Below, one piece after another: positions 1 to 8,288 of a stretch of DNA of 32,717 nucleotides. Origin of the DNA: Acidilobaceae archaeon (GTDB taxonomy: Archaea > Thermoproteota > Thermoprotei_A > Sulfolobales > Acidilobaceae). The notes under the pieces were generated by a model that saw only the letters and a program-made list of their open reading frames with translations, did not search any database and was not told where the DNA came from. Numbering within the stretch: the stretch's first letter is position 1; the number at the start of each line of letters is the position of its first letter. The stretch covers positions 19,416 to 52,132 of the forward strand of contig JALWOJ010000168.1 of assembly GCA_026995555.1 (NCBI GenBank), read 5' to 3'. The position numbers were made by a program, and so were the translations under genes.

Positions 1-841
1 TAAGATTTCCTGTTGTCCTAAAAGCTTCAAACGGTTTTAGCTGACGAAGATAATAGACGTCAGGAAATGCCTTGTTAAATAAAGTTGTCGATCTGCTAGT
101 CTTGGTTATGAACATGAGCGTTGTCCCGAATTCCCACGCATTCTTCAGGAATGCTGATAACAGTAATAATTTCTCTAACCACTCCAGAAAAGAGATCCAC
201 TCGACATCGTTATCACTTATATTTGATATGCCTACTTTATTTCGTATAATTCTCAACGTTGAAAGTGGACCGCTCTCAGAATTGCTCATTATTAAAGCTG
301 CCACGTCCTCCAGGGATGATATGTCTGGTATCTTTTTCGAAATCTCATTCAAAAGTTTATTGTATCCCCTAACATACCTGGCCTCCGGCCTATGTTTCAT
401 TAGAAGAAGAGACCTTAGACTTCCATCCCAGAGAAAGATATCTGGTCTGCAAGTCTCCAATACCTTCCTCGAAATCCAGAGTTCCATTATTTCTCTATAG
501 AGTGATATCCTTTCCTCCATACGCTGGGGAGGAACAATTACGTTAACGTCAGCTACACTTTCCTCGGTCACTATTTTATAAGAGTTCTTTTCAGACTTTA
601 TACATAGGGCTCCAGCTTTTACAAGATATATACTATAAGCCTCGAAATCAATGAGCCTCTGTCCACCATCCTCTGCAACGTGAAGAGGTGCCTCCTTTGC
701 AGGGGGAGGCAACTCCTTCAGTTCAACATTTTCATTATTAATGTCTTTGGACTTCTCGTAAAACATCTTAAGCAGCTCTTTTAGCTCGTCTCTTCTCCCT
801 ATAGCCGCCTCAATTACGTTCTTGAAATAATTCACTTCCAA
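1..841 (-). CDS. nurA: NurA-family 5'-3' nuclease, 3' end cut by window edge
   Basis: The frame is open for 280 codons from a TTG at 841 down to base 1, so the C-terminus lies outside the window. NurA is a 5'-3' single- and double-strand nuclease that works with the HerA translocase and Mre11-Rad50 in DNA-end resection. Visible marks are an acidic N-terminal motif (AEDGGQ, Asp near residue 58), a second one (WDGS, about 138-141) and an ITKTSRS segment (about 245-251) like the conserved Lys-containing NurA motif. It lies 27 bases behind rad50 in the same reading frame, separated from it by the rad50 stop. That is the usual archaeal herA/nurA/mre11/rad50 order, so herA may lie just left of the window. 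The family is recognised from motifs and context; the start could instead be the TTG at 853. Confidence 0.85.
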   Translation of the reverse strand, partial: MEVNYFKNVIEAAIGRRDELKELLKMFYEKSKDINNENVELKELPPPAKEAPLHVAEDGGQRLIDFEAYSIYLVKAGALCIKSEKNSYKIVTEESVADVNVIVPPQRMEERISLYREIMELWISRKVLETCRPDIFLWDGSLRSLLLMKHRPEARYVRGYNKLLNEISKKIPDISSLEDVAALIMSNSESGPLSTLRIIRNKVGISNISDNDVEWISFLEWLEKLLLLSAFLKNAWEFGTTLMFITKTSRSTTLFNKAFPDVYYLRQLKPFEAFRTTGNL

Positions 842-868
842 CGCGCCCCACAAACCGTTATATCGAAA

Positions 869-3670
869 TTACATAAGTTGCTCTCCAAGCGGTTTCAACA
901 AAGATCCTTGAGGACCCTTTGTAACCTCAAAAACCATGTCTGCCGCCTCAATTACGTCTCTGTCATGGGAAACTACGATAAGCTGTGGTATTCTCTCTCC
1001 TCCCTTAAATATCTTTAATATATTTACTAAGACCTTCCTTCTCTCTTCATCTAAGTTGTTGGTTGGCTCATCAAGTACTAAGAATCCTGTTTTTCTGGCC
1101 AGAAGAGCGTTGAGTGCTAAGACGAAAGCCAAGGCTATAGCTGTTCTCTCACCACCGCTTAACACTCCTAAGGGTACAGGCGTTCCATCACGGCTTACTG
1201 CCATTATATTAATTAAATCAAAGTTCTTTTCAACCTTTATACTTACAGCATTATAACTAAGATCGAACTTTGAAAGTATCTCAGTCATGAGGTCCTCCAA
1301 TTTAGCTAGATATTCTAAGAAGAGGAGCCTAGGTACCTTCTCAAACACTACGTCTCTTATGTATGTAAGAATCTCTAGCCTAAACTTTGCATCCTCAACG
1401 TTCCTAATGCTTTCATCTATTTCTCTTATTCTATCCTCAATGCTAAGGATTTCCTGACTTAATCTACTTAGCTTTTCTAGCAGATCCTTTAGCTCTTTGC
1501 TCTTTACTTGATAATCCCTTTCTGCAATTGTTAGAATTTTCTCCTTATTCTTCAATTCATCTAACTCAGAGGCAATTCTCTTAAGCTCCCTCCTCTTTTC
1601 CTCGAGCAACTTTGTGTGGGAAAAAACCTCCTGTTCAAGGGAATTCTTTTCTTTTTCTAACTCCTCGACAACCTTTAGCTTTTCTAAGGAATCATTTATG
1701 AGTTCTAAAGCTTGCTCTAGAGAAGCCGTTTTACATACATTCTTAAGCTCCTCTTCAAGCCTTTTCACTTCCTCAGAAACTCTGGAGATCTCTCCATTTA
1801 TTAATGAGATCGTCTTAGCAAGGCTTTCTAGTGAGGACTCAGGATCTTTTAAGAGAGACGAATCATGTTCTGCTACTATCTTTTTCGCTCTGTTAAATTC
1901 CTGTAACCTCTTAATAGCATCATCGTATTCTTCCTCAAGTTTTCTTATTCTTTGATTTAATAACTCTAATTTCTCTTTAATTGACTTCTTTCTGTCCTCT
2001 AAGGGTCCAATAGTCTCCATAATATTTACCAAGGAATCTCTGGCTTTCTTAAGGTCGTTTAACCTGAGCATTAAAAGATCCTTATTGTTTCTTAATTCTT
2101 GAAGTCTCCTCTCTATAACCTTTATCTTCCTTCCGAGAGAATCTATGTCCTTTCTAAACTCCTGCAATTGCGAGGTGAACTTACTTATGAGCTCTGTCTT
2201 TCTTTCTAAAGTTAAAGGTGCACCACAAAGTGGACATTTAGATTCCTTGGAGTCCTTAAGCAGGGATAAGGAGTTTTCTAACTCGTTGACACGAGTCTCA
2301 AGAAAGGACCTTTTAGTTTTAAAGGTCTGCAATTGTTCTTCTTTAGAAGAAATTTCCTCCGCGACTTTCTGTAAGGAAAGCTGGACGGCGTCAATCACGT
2401 CATCTATTTTCGTAATAATATTCTTGAGGCCCTCATTGATATCTAATCTATTTTTGATAATATCCATTATGTTCTTGAACACCCTTCTTTTTTGATTTTC
2501 TAACTCTTTAATTCTGCCCTCTACCTCTCCTAACACCTTTTGAAGTTTTCTATGCTCCTCTTTGACTTCTGCTAAAGAGGTCCTAATTTTCTCAAACTCT
2601 CTCTCAATACCCTTGTTGTATTTGATGATCTCCAGTGCCTCCTTAACCTCTTTCAACTTCTTTAGATCTAAAAGCATCCTTGAAATCTTACCACTTAACT
2701 CATAGTATCTTGTTGCCTTCTCATGATATTGGGCACAGTTGACGGCATTAGAAAGAGCAGTTAATTCAGCCTTAATACTCTCTAGCCTTGTAAGCTTAGA
2801 ATTGAGCTCTGACTCCAATTTAGATATTTCTCCACTAAGTTTCCTGACCCTATCCTCTAAAGCTAAGGCTCTCCCTCTGAACCTGTTGAGCTCATCAACC
2901 TTCTCACGTAGAGTTTCGACCTCCTTTTCCAGTTTGGCTTTAAGCCTTTCATATTTGTTCTGTTCTGTTCTCATATTCTCAAGCTTCTCTTGGAGTTCCT
3001 TCTTTTCTCTTCTCAGCCTTAGTATTAGATTATTGATCTCTCTTCTCCAAGTTCTCGTTGGGGCTAGTGAGTATTGAGTATTTTTGATCTTAACATCAAC
3101 AACGCTAAGCTCACCCATTAACTCTTTGGCCTTAGAGTACTCGGTAAGTCCGAAAACGTTCTCAAAAAACTTAATCCTCTCTCTGTTTTCACCTGAAGAA
3201 AGCAAATAAATTATGTTATCGAGACCTCCTTGTCTTATGACTACTGAGGAACCTATAACGCTCTCCAATCTGGCCTTTTCAATGCCCAGAATCTCTGAAA
3301 GTCTTTCCTTAACAGCCTTGACTCCTGAAGCCTCAACTCTCTTATTTCTCCTAAGAACGACCTGAGATGAACCTCTCTTATCAATAATTGATTCTATAAT
3401 GTAGATAACCTCTTCATTCTTCATATCATCAACTAACTCTAATGTGATCCTAGCTCTTGGAGATCTTTTATTAACTAGGTCAGCCTTCTTACTAGCTCTT
3501 AAAGCTTGCTGGGGCTGAGTTAAAGAGTAATATATGGCATCAACAAAGCTGCTCTTGCCCGATCCGTTTTCTCCGATAATTGCTATAACCCCTGAGTCAA
3601 GCTTTACGTTAACTTCTTTCAGATAACTAAGAAATCCTGAGATCTTCAATGATTTCAATCTTAATGTCAT
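869..3670 (-). CDS. rad50: DNA double-strand break repair ATPase Rad50
   Basis: SMC-like ATPase that forms the Mre11-Rad50 complex for DNA-end recognition and processing. Seen directly: an N-terminal Walker A (GENGSGKSS, about residue 35), two long charged coiled-coil arms, a central zinc hook CPLC near residue 480, and a C-terminal half with ABC signature LSGGER, Walker B ending in LDEP and a D-loop. The length of about 933 residues is normal for archaeal Rad50. I place the start at the ATG at 3670, which overlaps the mre11 stop as ATGA and implies translational coupling. An in-frame GTG two codons upstream (3676) is the alternative. It is the middle gene of mre11-rad50-nurA. Confidence 0.97.
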   Translation of the reverse strand: MTLRLKSLKISGFLSYLKEVNVKLDSGVIAIIGENGSGKSSFVDAIYYSLTQPQQALRASKKADLVNKRSPRARITLELVDDMKNEEVIYIIESIIDKRGSSQVVLRRNKRVEASGVKAVKERLSEILGIEKARLESVIGSSVVIRQGGLDNIIYLLSSGENRERIKFFENVFGLTEYSKAKELMGELSVVDVKIKNTQYSLAPTRTWRREINNLILRLRREKKELQEKLENMRTEQNKYERLKAKLEKEVETLREKVDELNRFRGRALALEDRVRKLSGEISKLESELNSKLTRLESIKAELTALSNAVNCAQYHEKATRYYELSGKISRMLLDLKKLKEVKEALEIIKYNKGIEREFEKIRTSLAEVKEEHRKLQKVLGEVEGRIKELENQKRRVFKNIMDIIKNRLDINEGLKNIITKIDDVIDAVQLSLQKVAEEISSKEEQLQTFKTKRSFLETRVNELENSLSLLKDSKESKCPLCGAPLTLERKTELISKFTSQLQEFRKDIDSLGRKIKVIERRLQELRNNKDLLMLRLNDLKKARDSLVNIMETIGPLEDRKKSIKEKLELLNQRIRKLEEEYDDAIKRLQEFNRAKKIVAEHDSSLLKDPESSLESLAKTISLINGEISRVSEEVKRLEEELKNVCKTASLEQALELINDSLEKLKVVEELEKEKNSLEQEVFSHTKLLEEKRRELKRIASELDELKNKEKILTIAERDYQVKSKELKDLLEKLSRLSQEILSIEDRIREIDESIRNVEDAKFRLEILTYIRDVVFEKVPRLLFLEYLAKLEDLMTEILSKFDLSYNAVSIKVEKNFDLINIMAVSRDGTPVPLGVLSGGERTAIALAFVLALNALLARKTGFLVLDEPTNNLDEERRKVLVNILKIFKGGERIPQLIVVSHDRDVIEAADMVFEVTKGPQGSLLKPLGEQLM

Positions 3671-4896
3671 TGCCACGCGGTCCCCCTTAGGACTCTCTTC
3701 CAGGTCTCATAATTTCTCTCATCCAGCAAGTCATCGAGTATTTTCCTTACCCTCTCCTCCTCTCCCAGCGCCAATGCGTTCTTTAATTCAAGTATTAACT
3801 TTGAGAGCGTCCTATTCCCTGCCAAAAACTTAGATATGAGTTCTATTTCATCGATACCCGCAACGCTGTGAACCTGAGCTGCTTTCTCAGAAGTCCTTTT
3901 ATTAGGAAGTATCCTATAGATAATAATGGTTTTAAGTTCTTTCTCAAGATCAGAAATAAGACTTCTTATAAGTCCCAGAGATCTAACGTTCACAGGAGCC
4001 TCGATGTCTAAATGAATGACTGGCTCCTCGGGCTGCTCTGCACCAGCGTAAGCCATTATTTTAGCTCTTAACCTTTCCCTTAACATATTCTCGGAATTGA
4101 AACTAATTTTAGCAACGTAATGCTTTCTCACTTCAACGTTTGGTTGATGTATAATTGGTTCATCAGAGCTTATATCAACTATAAGAGGACCTCTTACATG
4201 AGAGCTCATAACCTCGTCTATCTTTAAAGGATATAGGCTTCCTGGATAAGCATATGTTGTACAATCGCTGCACCCTCTTGATATAAATCGAGTGTGGACG
4301 TGGCCTAGGGCTATGTAGCTGAAGGTTTTTGGTAATCTACTCGCTGGAACTACAGCATCCCATTTACAGGCCTCGTCAACTCCAAAGTGTCCTATCAATA
4401 CGGACTTTTTCTGACCTCTTCTCTTTACGATAGACTCTAAGGCAGGAATTATTGTATTAAAGAATTTTTTCTTAAGCTCTGAAGAGCCTCTAGGAAAAGG
4501 CACTGTGGCGAAGTCCACACCATCTATATTAACTACCAGGCTCTCAAGGCTGGAGGAATCTTGTAGGTTCGGATAGTAAACCCCGTCCAATGTCTCTGCG
4601 ATTATCTCTAGAGGACTTCTATCCCTGACTTTTGGTGTATCATGATCTCCTCCAGCTAAAATGACCTTAATTCCCTGCTCTTTAACCCTCTTTAAGATTC
4701 TTATTGCTCCCAGTAGAAAGTAATTGTCCGGTCTGGGCTGATCAAAAAGGTCTCCAGCGATTACTATAACATTCACCTTCTCGTTAGTAAGAACATCTAC
4801 AGCGCTTTCAAATGCCTTGAGAGTATCGTCTCTTAATTCTTGTCTCCCATAGAGTCTTGCACCAAGATGTACATCAGCAAGATGGCCTATTAGCAA
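3667..4896 (-). CDS. mre11: DNA double-strand break repair nuclease Mre11
   Basis: Manganese-dependent 3'-5' exonuclease/endonuclease that pairs with Rad50. The N-terminal metallophosphoesterase domain shows DVHLG (Asp8, His10), GDLFD (Asp49), GGDHD (82-86, a variant of the usual GNHD) and later GHFG and GHVH, which together provide the metal ligands. The C-terminal third is helical and probably contacts the base of the Rad50 coiled coil. It is 409 residues long, normal for the family. The TTG start at 4896 is supported by a strong purine-rich Shine-Dalgarno (GGGTGGAGGG) just upstream. It is the first gene of the operon; the leader upstream carries a 15-base inverted repeat at 4921-4935. Confidence 0.97.
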   Translation of the reverse strand: MLIGHLADVHLGARLYGRQELRDDTLKAFESAVDVLTNEKVNVIVIAGDLFDQPRPDNYFLLGAIRILKRVKEQGIKVILAGGDHDTPKVRDRSPLEIIAETLDGVYYPNLQDSSSLESLVVNIDGVDFATVPFPRGSSELKKKFFNTIIPALESIVKRRGQKKSVLIGHFGVDEACKWDAVVPASRLPKTFSYIALGHVHTRFISRGCSDCTTYAYPGSLYPLKIDEVMSSHVRGPLIVDISSDEPIIHQPNVEVRKHYVAKISFNSENMLRERLRAKIMAYAGAEQPEEPVIHLDIEAPVNVRSLGLIRSLISDLEKELKTIIIYRILPNKRTSEKAAQVHSVAGIDEIELISKFLAGNRTLSKLILELKNALALGEEERVRKILDDLLDERNYETWKRVLRGTAWQ

Positions 4897-4920
4897 GTGT
4901 TGCTCCCTCCACCCTTACTG

Positions 4921-4935
4921 TTACTAATATAGTAA
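4921..4935. promoter_or_regulatory. Perfect inverted repeat in front of mre11 (possible operator)
   Basis: TTACTA-ATA-TAGTAA is a perfect 6-bp inverted repeat 25 bases upstream of the mre11 start. A TATA-like stretch (TTTATGTA read on the minus strand, about 4941-4948) lies just upstream, so the repeat would sit close to the transcription start. That is where archaeal repressors commonly bind. It is short and AT-rich, so chance is possible. Confidence 0.3.
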
Positions 4936-5113
4936 TACCTTACATAAAGGGTATGTCCTCTGAAACATTTCCCATTAAATTCCAACCTTTTTAAGAAACC
5001 TAATAGTCTTTTTAAAAATGCACTCAAGATGTAGAGATCAAACTCCAACCTCAGCTATCTTAATACTTTTGTTATTGACAGTAATACACTTAATAATTAT
5101 ATCGTATAAAACT

Positions 5114-5794
5114 TTATTTCAATCTTGTACAATTATTATTAAGCAAAGTTTCTATTTCTTTTGATAGCCTATGTCTTTTTTCTAGATCGATTATAAGGGC
5201 TTTGGTATCATCTATTAACCTTCTAGCAACATCAGCTTTGTGCCTTATACCTGGTGCTATTGCCTCAGGGTAGTCGAATTTTCTAAGCTCAAAATATATA
5301 AATTCCATAACTTTAAGTAATTTCCAAGCCATATCATAATTATCTTTTCTAATAAATTCTAAGGCCAGTCTTCTAAGCTCTCCCACTACGTCTCCCAAAC
5401 CCTGAAGATAGGGAACTGGCTGAACTCCCAGCTCTCCAGGCCCTTTAATATTGGAGCCTGTTATTATGTCGATAAATACTCTGGCTTCAACATACTCGGA
5501 GATCGCATTATAGATCATTCCAGAGTAGTAAATCTCCGGGTAATTCTTAACTAGGTTAAGCAGCTCCTTGGCAACCTCCTCAGTTCTCCGAAGATAGCTC
5601 TTCGCCTCGTTCAAATCGCCCTTGTGAACAGCTGTTATTGCCCAACCGCTGAACTTTATTACGTCCCTGGCCTTCTTTATTGCACTCTCCCTTATCGAAT
5701 CTCTCTCCGATAGATACTTATCCACCTCTTCTACTATATTTTTGAGCTTTTCCGGATCGAAAGTAAGCCTTATGGCCTCCTCCAAAAACAACAC
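5114..5794 (-). CDS. Translin-family RNA/ssDNA-binding protein
   Basis: All-helical protein of 226 residues that resembles archaeal translin homologues (COG2178). In eukaryotes translin forms octamers with TRAX that bind and cleave RNA; the archaeal role is not settled. Supporting segments are the YSGMIYNAISEYVEA helix in the middle and the glycine-rich turn followed by GDVVGELRRLALE, both typical of the translin core, plus a charged N-terminus. The GTG start at 5794 is preceded by only a weak ribosome site; the next codon, a TTG, could also serve. Its upstream region is shared with the oppositely oriented tRNA-Ala promoter. It appears to be a single-gene unit. Confidence 0.75.
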   Translation of the reverse strand: MLFLEEAIRLTFDPEKLKNIVEEVDKYLSERDSIRESAIKKARDVIKFSGWAITAVHKGDLNEAKSYLRRTEEVAKELLNLVKNYPEIYYSGMIYNAISEYVEARVFIDIITGSNIKGPGELGVQPVPYLQGLGDVVGELRRLALEFIRKDNYDMAWKLLKVMEFIYFELRKFDYPEAIAPGIRHKADVARRLIDDTKALIIDLEKRHRLSKEIETLLNNNCTRLK

Positions 5795-5817
5795 CTTGAT
5801 GAAACCAGTATGACCAA

Positions 5818-5826
5818 TTTTAAAAA
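5818..5826 (+). promoter_or_regulatory. TATA box of the tRNA-Ala gene
   Basis: TTTTAAAAA lies about 34 bases upstream of the first tRNA base, which places transcription start a few bases before the tRNA. The spacing is typical of an archaeal TATA element. Confidence 0.5.
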
Positions 5827-5855
5827 CTCTTAAGAGATCTTTAGCTCCTGACAGT

Positions 5856-5932
<77 letters not shown>

Positions 5933-6101
5933 CCCCTCCATCATCTTACTGCCACGGGCCCGGCGCTATTATAATTGTGTCACACCCACATCTGCAAATC
6001 AAAAAAGTAGTGCAAGGGCGTGGATTGTGTTTCGCCTGTGTTAGCTGGCGCGGCCATTCTTTTTAGCCATTGAGCCCATATTTTGTTTTAGGGGCACCAA
6101 G

Positions 6102-6582
6102 TTGGCTGAGGCGCTGGTTATCCGTGGCCGCCTAGCCAGGCGTGTCAGGGAGGAGGCTGAAAAATACGGCCTTAGCGTCGATGAGTACCTTGTTGAGCTC
6201 CTGAGCCAGGGCTTAGACCCGAAGGACAGAGCTCAGGAGTATGTTGAGGCCGCAGAGGACCTGCTGAAGGAAGCTAGGGAAGGGTAATGTCCGACAAGCG
6301 GCCGAGAAACTATGGGGCGCAGCAGCACTAGCTATTAAAGCCTACGCCACCTCGGTGGAGGGTAAGAGATTAACAAGTCATGAGGAGCTGTGGGAGTGGA
6401 AGAGAAGGCTTGAAGACGAGCTCGGCGAGTGGGTCAGCGACGCTTGGGCCCAGGCCAGCGCCATGCACATCTGCTTTTACGAGGGCTGGTGCAAAGAGAA
6501 AGACATCGCCACCGCCCGAAAGAGGGTTGAAAAGCTGGTGAAGGAGGTAGCATCCCTAGTAGAAAAGGGGAAATCAGATTAA
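6102..6582 (+). pseudogene. PaREP1-family gene interrupted by a one-base frameshift
   Basis: The first frame (TTG at 6102 to TAA at 6285-6287) encodes an N-terminal basic segment with YGLSVDEYLVELLSQGLDP, then EYVEAAEDLLKEAREG. The next frame, read from 6283, continues it with GNVRQAAEKLWGAAALAIKA and then KRLTSHEELWEWKRRLEDEL and MHICFYEGWC. That order is characteristic of PaREP1 proteins, a multicopy family of hyperthermophilic crenarchaea with a predicted all-helical, HEPN-like fold. The total of 481 bases fits a single extra base, most simply one G in the GGG at 6282-6284. The locus is GC-rich compared with its neighbours. It may be a real pseudogene, a slippage site, or a sequencing error. 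Confidence 0.75.
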
Positions 6583-6718
6583 ACCACTCCCCTCACCATC
6601 ATTTCCTCATTCTTCCTTATTTCCATTCATAGGATTATTGGGAGCACTCGTAAATACGTTCTACTGCTTGCACACCCACGCATATATACGGGAATACAAG
6701 CTATCTCATTAGGAAATG

Positions 6719-7015
6719 CTATACATGGTGCACATACATCCTAGCACCCATTGATAAGAAGGTGTGTATAGAAGCAGACATGCATCCCGGTAACACTAGC
6801 CCATAAGTCCGTTCCTCCAACTCATTCTCAAGGCTTCTCCTGAACCTCTGCAGTTTGTCATGCTCTTAAGAATCCTTATGAAAACCAGCACCGTTGGTTA
6901 AAGGAACCTTGAAGACAACCTGAGGAGCCTTATATAGGCTGTTTATTCCTTCATCAAATGATCTAAAGTCGGTTATTTTGTTTATAACGTTCCATTTAAC
7001 ATACAGACTTAACCA
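6719..7015 (-). pseudogene. Possible decayed PaREP1-like fragment
   Basis: Read on the minus strand, 99 codons contain only one internal stop (TAA) before the closing TAG, and there is no good start. The second half reads EHDKLQRFRRSLENEL and then MSASIHTFLSMG. These resemble, in the same order, SHEELWEWKRRLEDEL and ASAMHICFYEG of the PaREP1 gene at 6102-6582, with about 7 identities in the 16-residue block. The first half is not recognisable. This would be an old, inverted second copy. Chance similarity cannot be excluded from inspection alone. Confidence 0.3.
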
Positions 7016-7222
7016 TTAATATAGTTAGGCGCTTTGCCATGAGTGCTACACAACGGCAGACCATTACAACCATCTGCAACCGATTTTGAAGAAGGAAGGT
7101 AGCTGTTAGTGTAATGCTGGACGGTATAAAAATAGAAGCAAAAGATCTAATGCAAGAATATGTAACTTAGGTCATAATTTTGAGTATTTTTTAGTATATT
7201 ATGTTGACTAAACTCATATACA

Positions 7223-7232
7223 TTATATATAA
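7223..7232 (+). promoter_or_regulatory. Candidate TATA box for the gene at 7301
   Basis: TTATATATAA is the strongest TATA-like element upstream of the start. It would give a leader of about 45 bases, long enough to include the GGGG ribosome site at 7290-7293, which lies seven bases before the ATG. Confidence 0.4.
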
Positions 7233-7300
7233 CTGTTGCCTCTCTTATTTTTGTAATTGAGCAGAACCTGAGCATCTCTAACTTTACAAGGGGATTTTTT

Positions 7301-8263
7301 ATGAGCTCCCTTAAACTTGGGCTTGAGGTTGCCTCAATTGTCTTAATTTTAATAATGATCGTGTCCCTTCTGCCTATTGCACATGCAGGAACTTATGGAG
7401 GCAGATATACAGAATTTCAGTATAAAGATCTTAGGGTTATTGTCTATGAGAACATTTACAACCCAGACTATGTTATCAACTACAAGGGAATAAATTACAT
7501 AAGCCTGAACGCTGTAGGAAAGTTCATGTTCAGCGACCTTGAGGCGATTCCCAACATAAAGCCTGCTAAGAATGTTGGCGTTCTAACTCAGGAAGAGGTC
7601 TATAGCACCTTAAGTCCTCTTAAAAACTCTTTAACGATCTCGTTCATCTCTATATCGAAACGCTATGGAGGGGTTGAAATAGTTGTTGGGCCGAACGTTA
7701 ACCTAACAAAGGCATCTAGAATTCTTGCGGAAACCTTAGAGCCCCTGCTTGTAAGCAAAGGATATCATACATTAATGATAGTTCGACTTTTCTCAAACGC
7801 AAGCCCTAACGAGCTTGTAGGAGCCATGTATGCATATTCCAATCTCATATACTCTGCAATATCAAATCCTGGGAAGTACAAGAACGTCCCATCTTATCTG
7901 CTCCAGATAGCAAAGCTTGTGAACGCAAGCCTGCACAAATACCCTATCGAGATGCATGTCTTGGTGGGAGTAGGAGTTTATGGAAGTGTAGGAATAGACT
8001 TCTGGGGGCCCCAGCCGACCAAAAAGCAGGTCTATGAGCTTGTGAAGTGGTTAAGGAACAATGCTGGGTACAGCGACATACCTCTGACAATCACATTTCA
8101 TAAAGACCCTCCGCCGAAGGAATATCTTCTGATCGGACATGCTACTGAGAGCTCAAAGAAAGTGATAAATAGGATGGATCTCATAAGCCCTGCGATCCTA
8201 ATTCTTATCTCAACTTTGACATTGGTGGTTGCAACAACATATACATGGCTCCGGAAACATTAA
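7301..8263 (+). CDS. Secreted, C-terminally membrane-anchored protein of unknown function
   Basis: Not assigned to a family. The N-terminus has a typical export signal (about residues 6-29: hydrophobic core then AHA before GTYGG). A long polar extracytoplasmic region of about 260 residues follows, then one hydrophobic segment near residues 293-313 and a short basic tail (TWLRKH). That gives a type I topology with the bulk outside the cell. The outer domain has alternating strand-like and helix-like segments and several NxS/NxT sites that could be N-glycosylated. The only cysteine-type disulfide potential is negligible. The ATG is backed by a GGGG ribosome site. It stands alone next to the PaREP1 region. 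Confidence 0.7.
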   Translation: MSSLKLGLEVASIVLILIMIVSLLPIAHAGTYGGRYTEFQYKDLRVIVYENIYNPDYVINYKGINYISLNAVGKFMFSDLEAIPNIKPAKNVGVLTQEEVYSTLSPLKNSLTISFISISKRYGGVEIVVGPNVNLTKASRILAETLEPLLVSKGYHTLMIVRLFSNASPNELVGAMYAYSNLIYSAISNPGKYKNVPSYLLQIAKLVNASLHKYPIEMHVLVGVGVYGSVGIDFWGPQPTKKQVYELVKWLRNNAGYSDIPLTITFHKDPPPKEYLLIGHATESSKKVINRMDLISPAILILISTLTLVVATTYTWLRKH

Positions 8264-8288
8264 TTTTTTGAAAATCTAAGCAATCTAT

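Larger units (their letters stand above)
6583..7300. other. 718-base stretch without an intact gene
   Basis: No intact open frame with family features is seen. It follows the broken PaREP1 gene and contains a possible decayed PaREP1-like segment on the minus strand (6719-7015). From about 7140 it becomes AT-rich and provides the promoter and leader of the next gene. I see no terminal inverted repeats, transposase fragment or CRISPR repeat here. Confidence 0.6.

Noticed and set aside
72-500. Plus-strand ORF of 142 codons at the left edge
   Set aside because: It is antisense to the open minus-strand frame with NurA motifs that continues from the repair operon.
5796-5851. TGATGA ... CTGA spacing like a C/D box sRNA upstream of tRNA-Ala
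   Set aside because: No internal D' or C' box, and the stretch is explained by the tRNA promoter.
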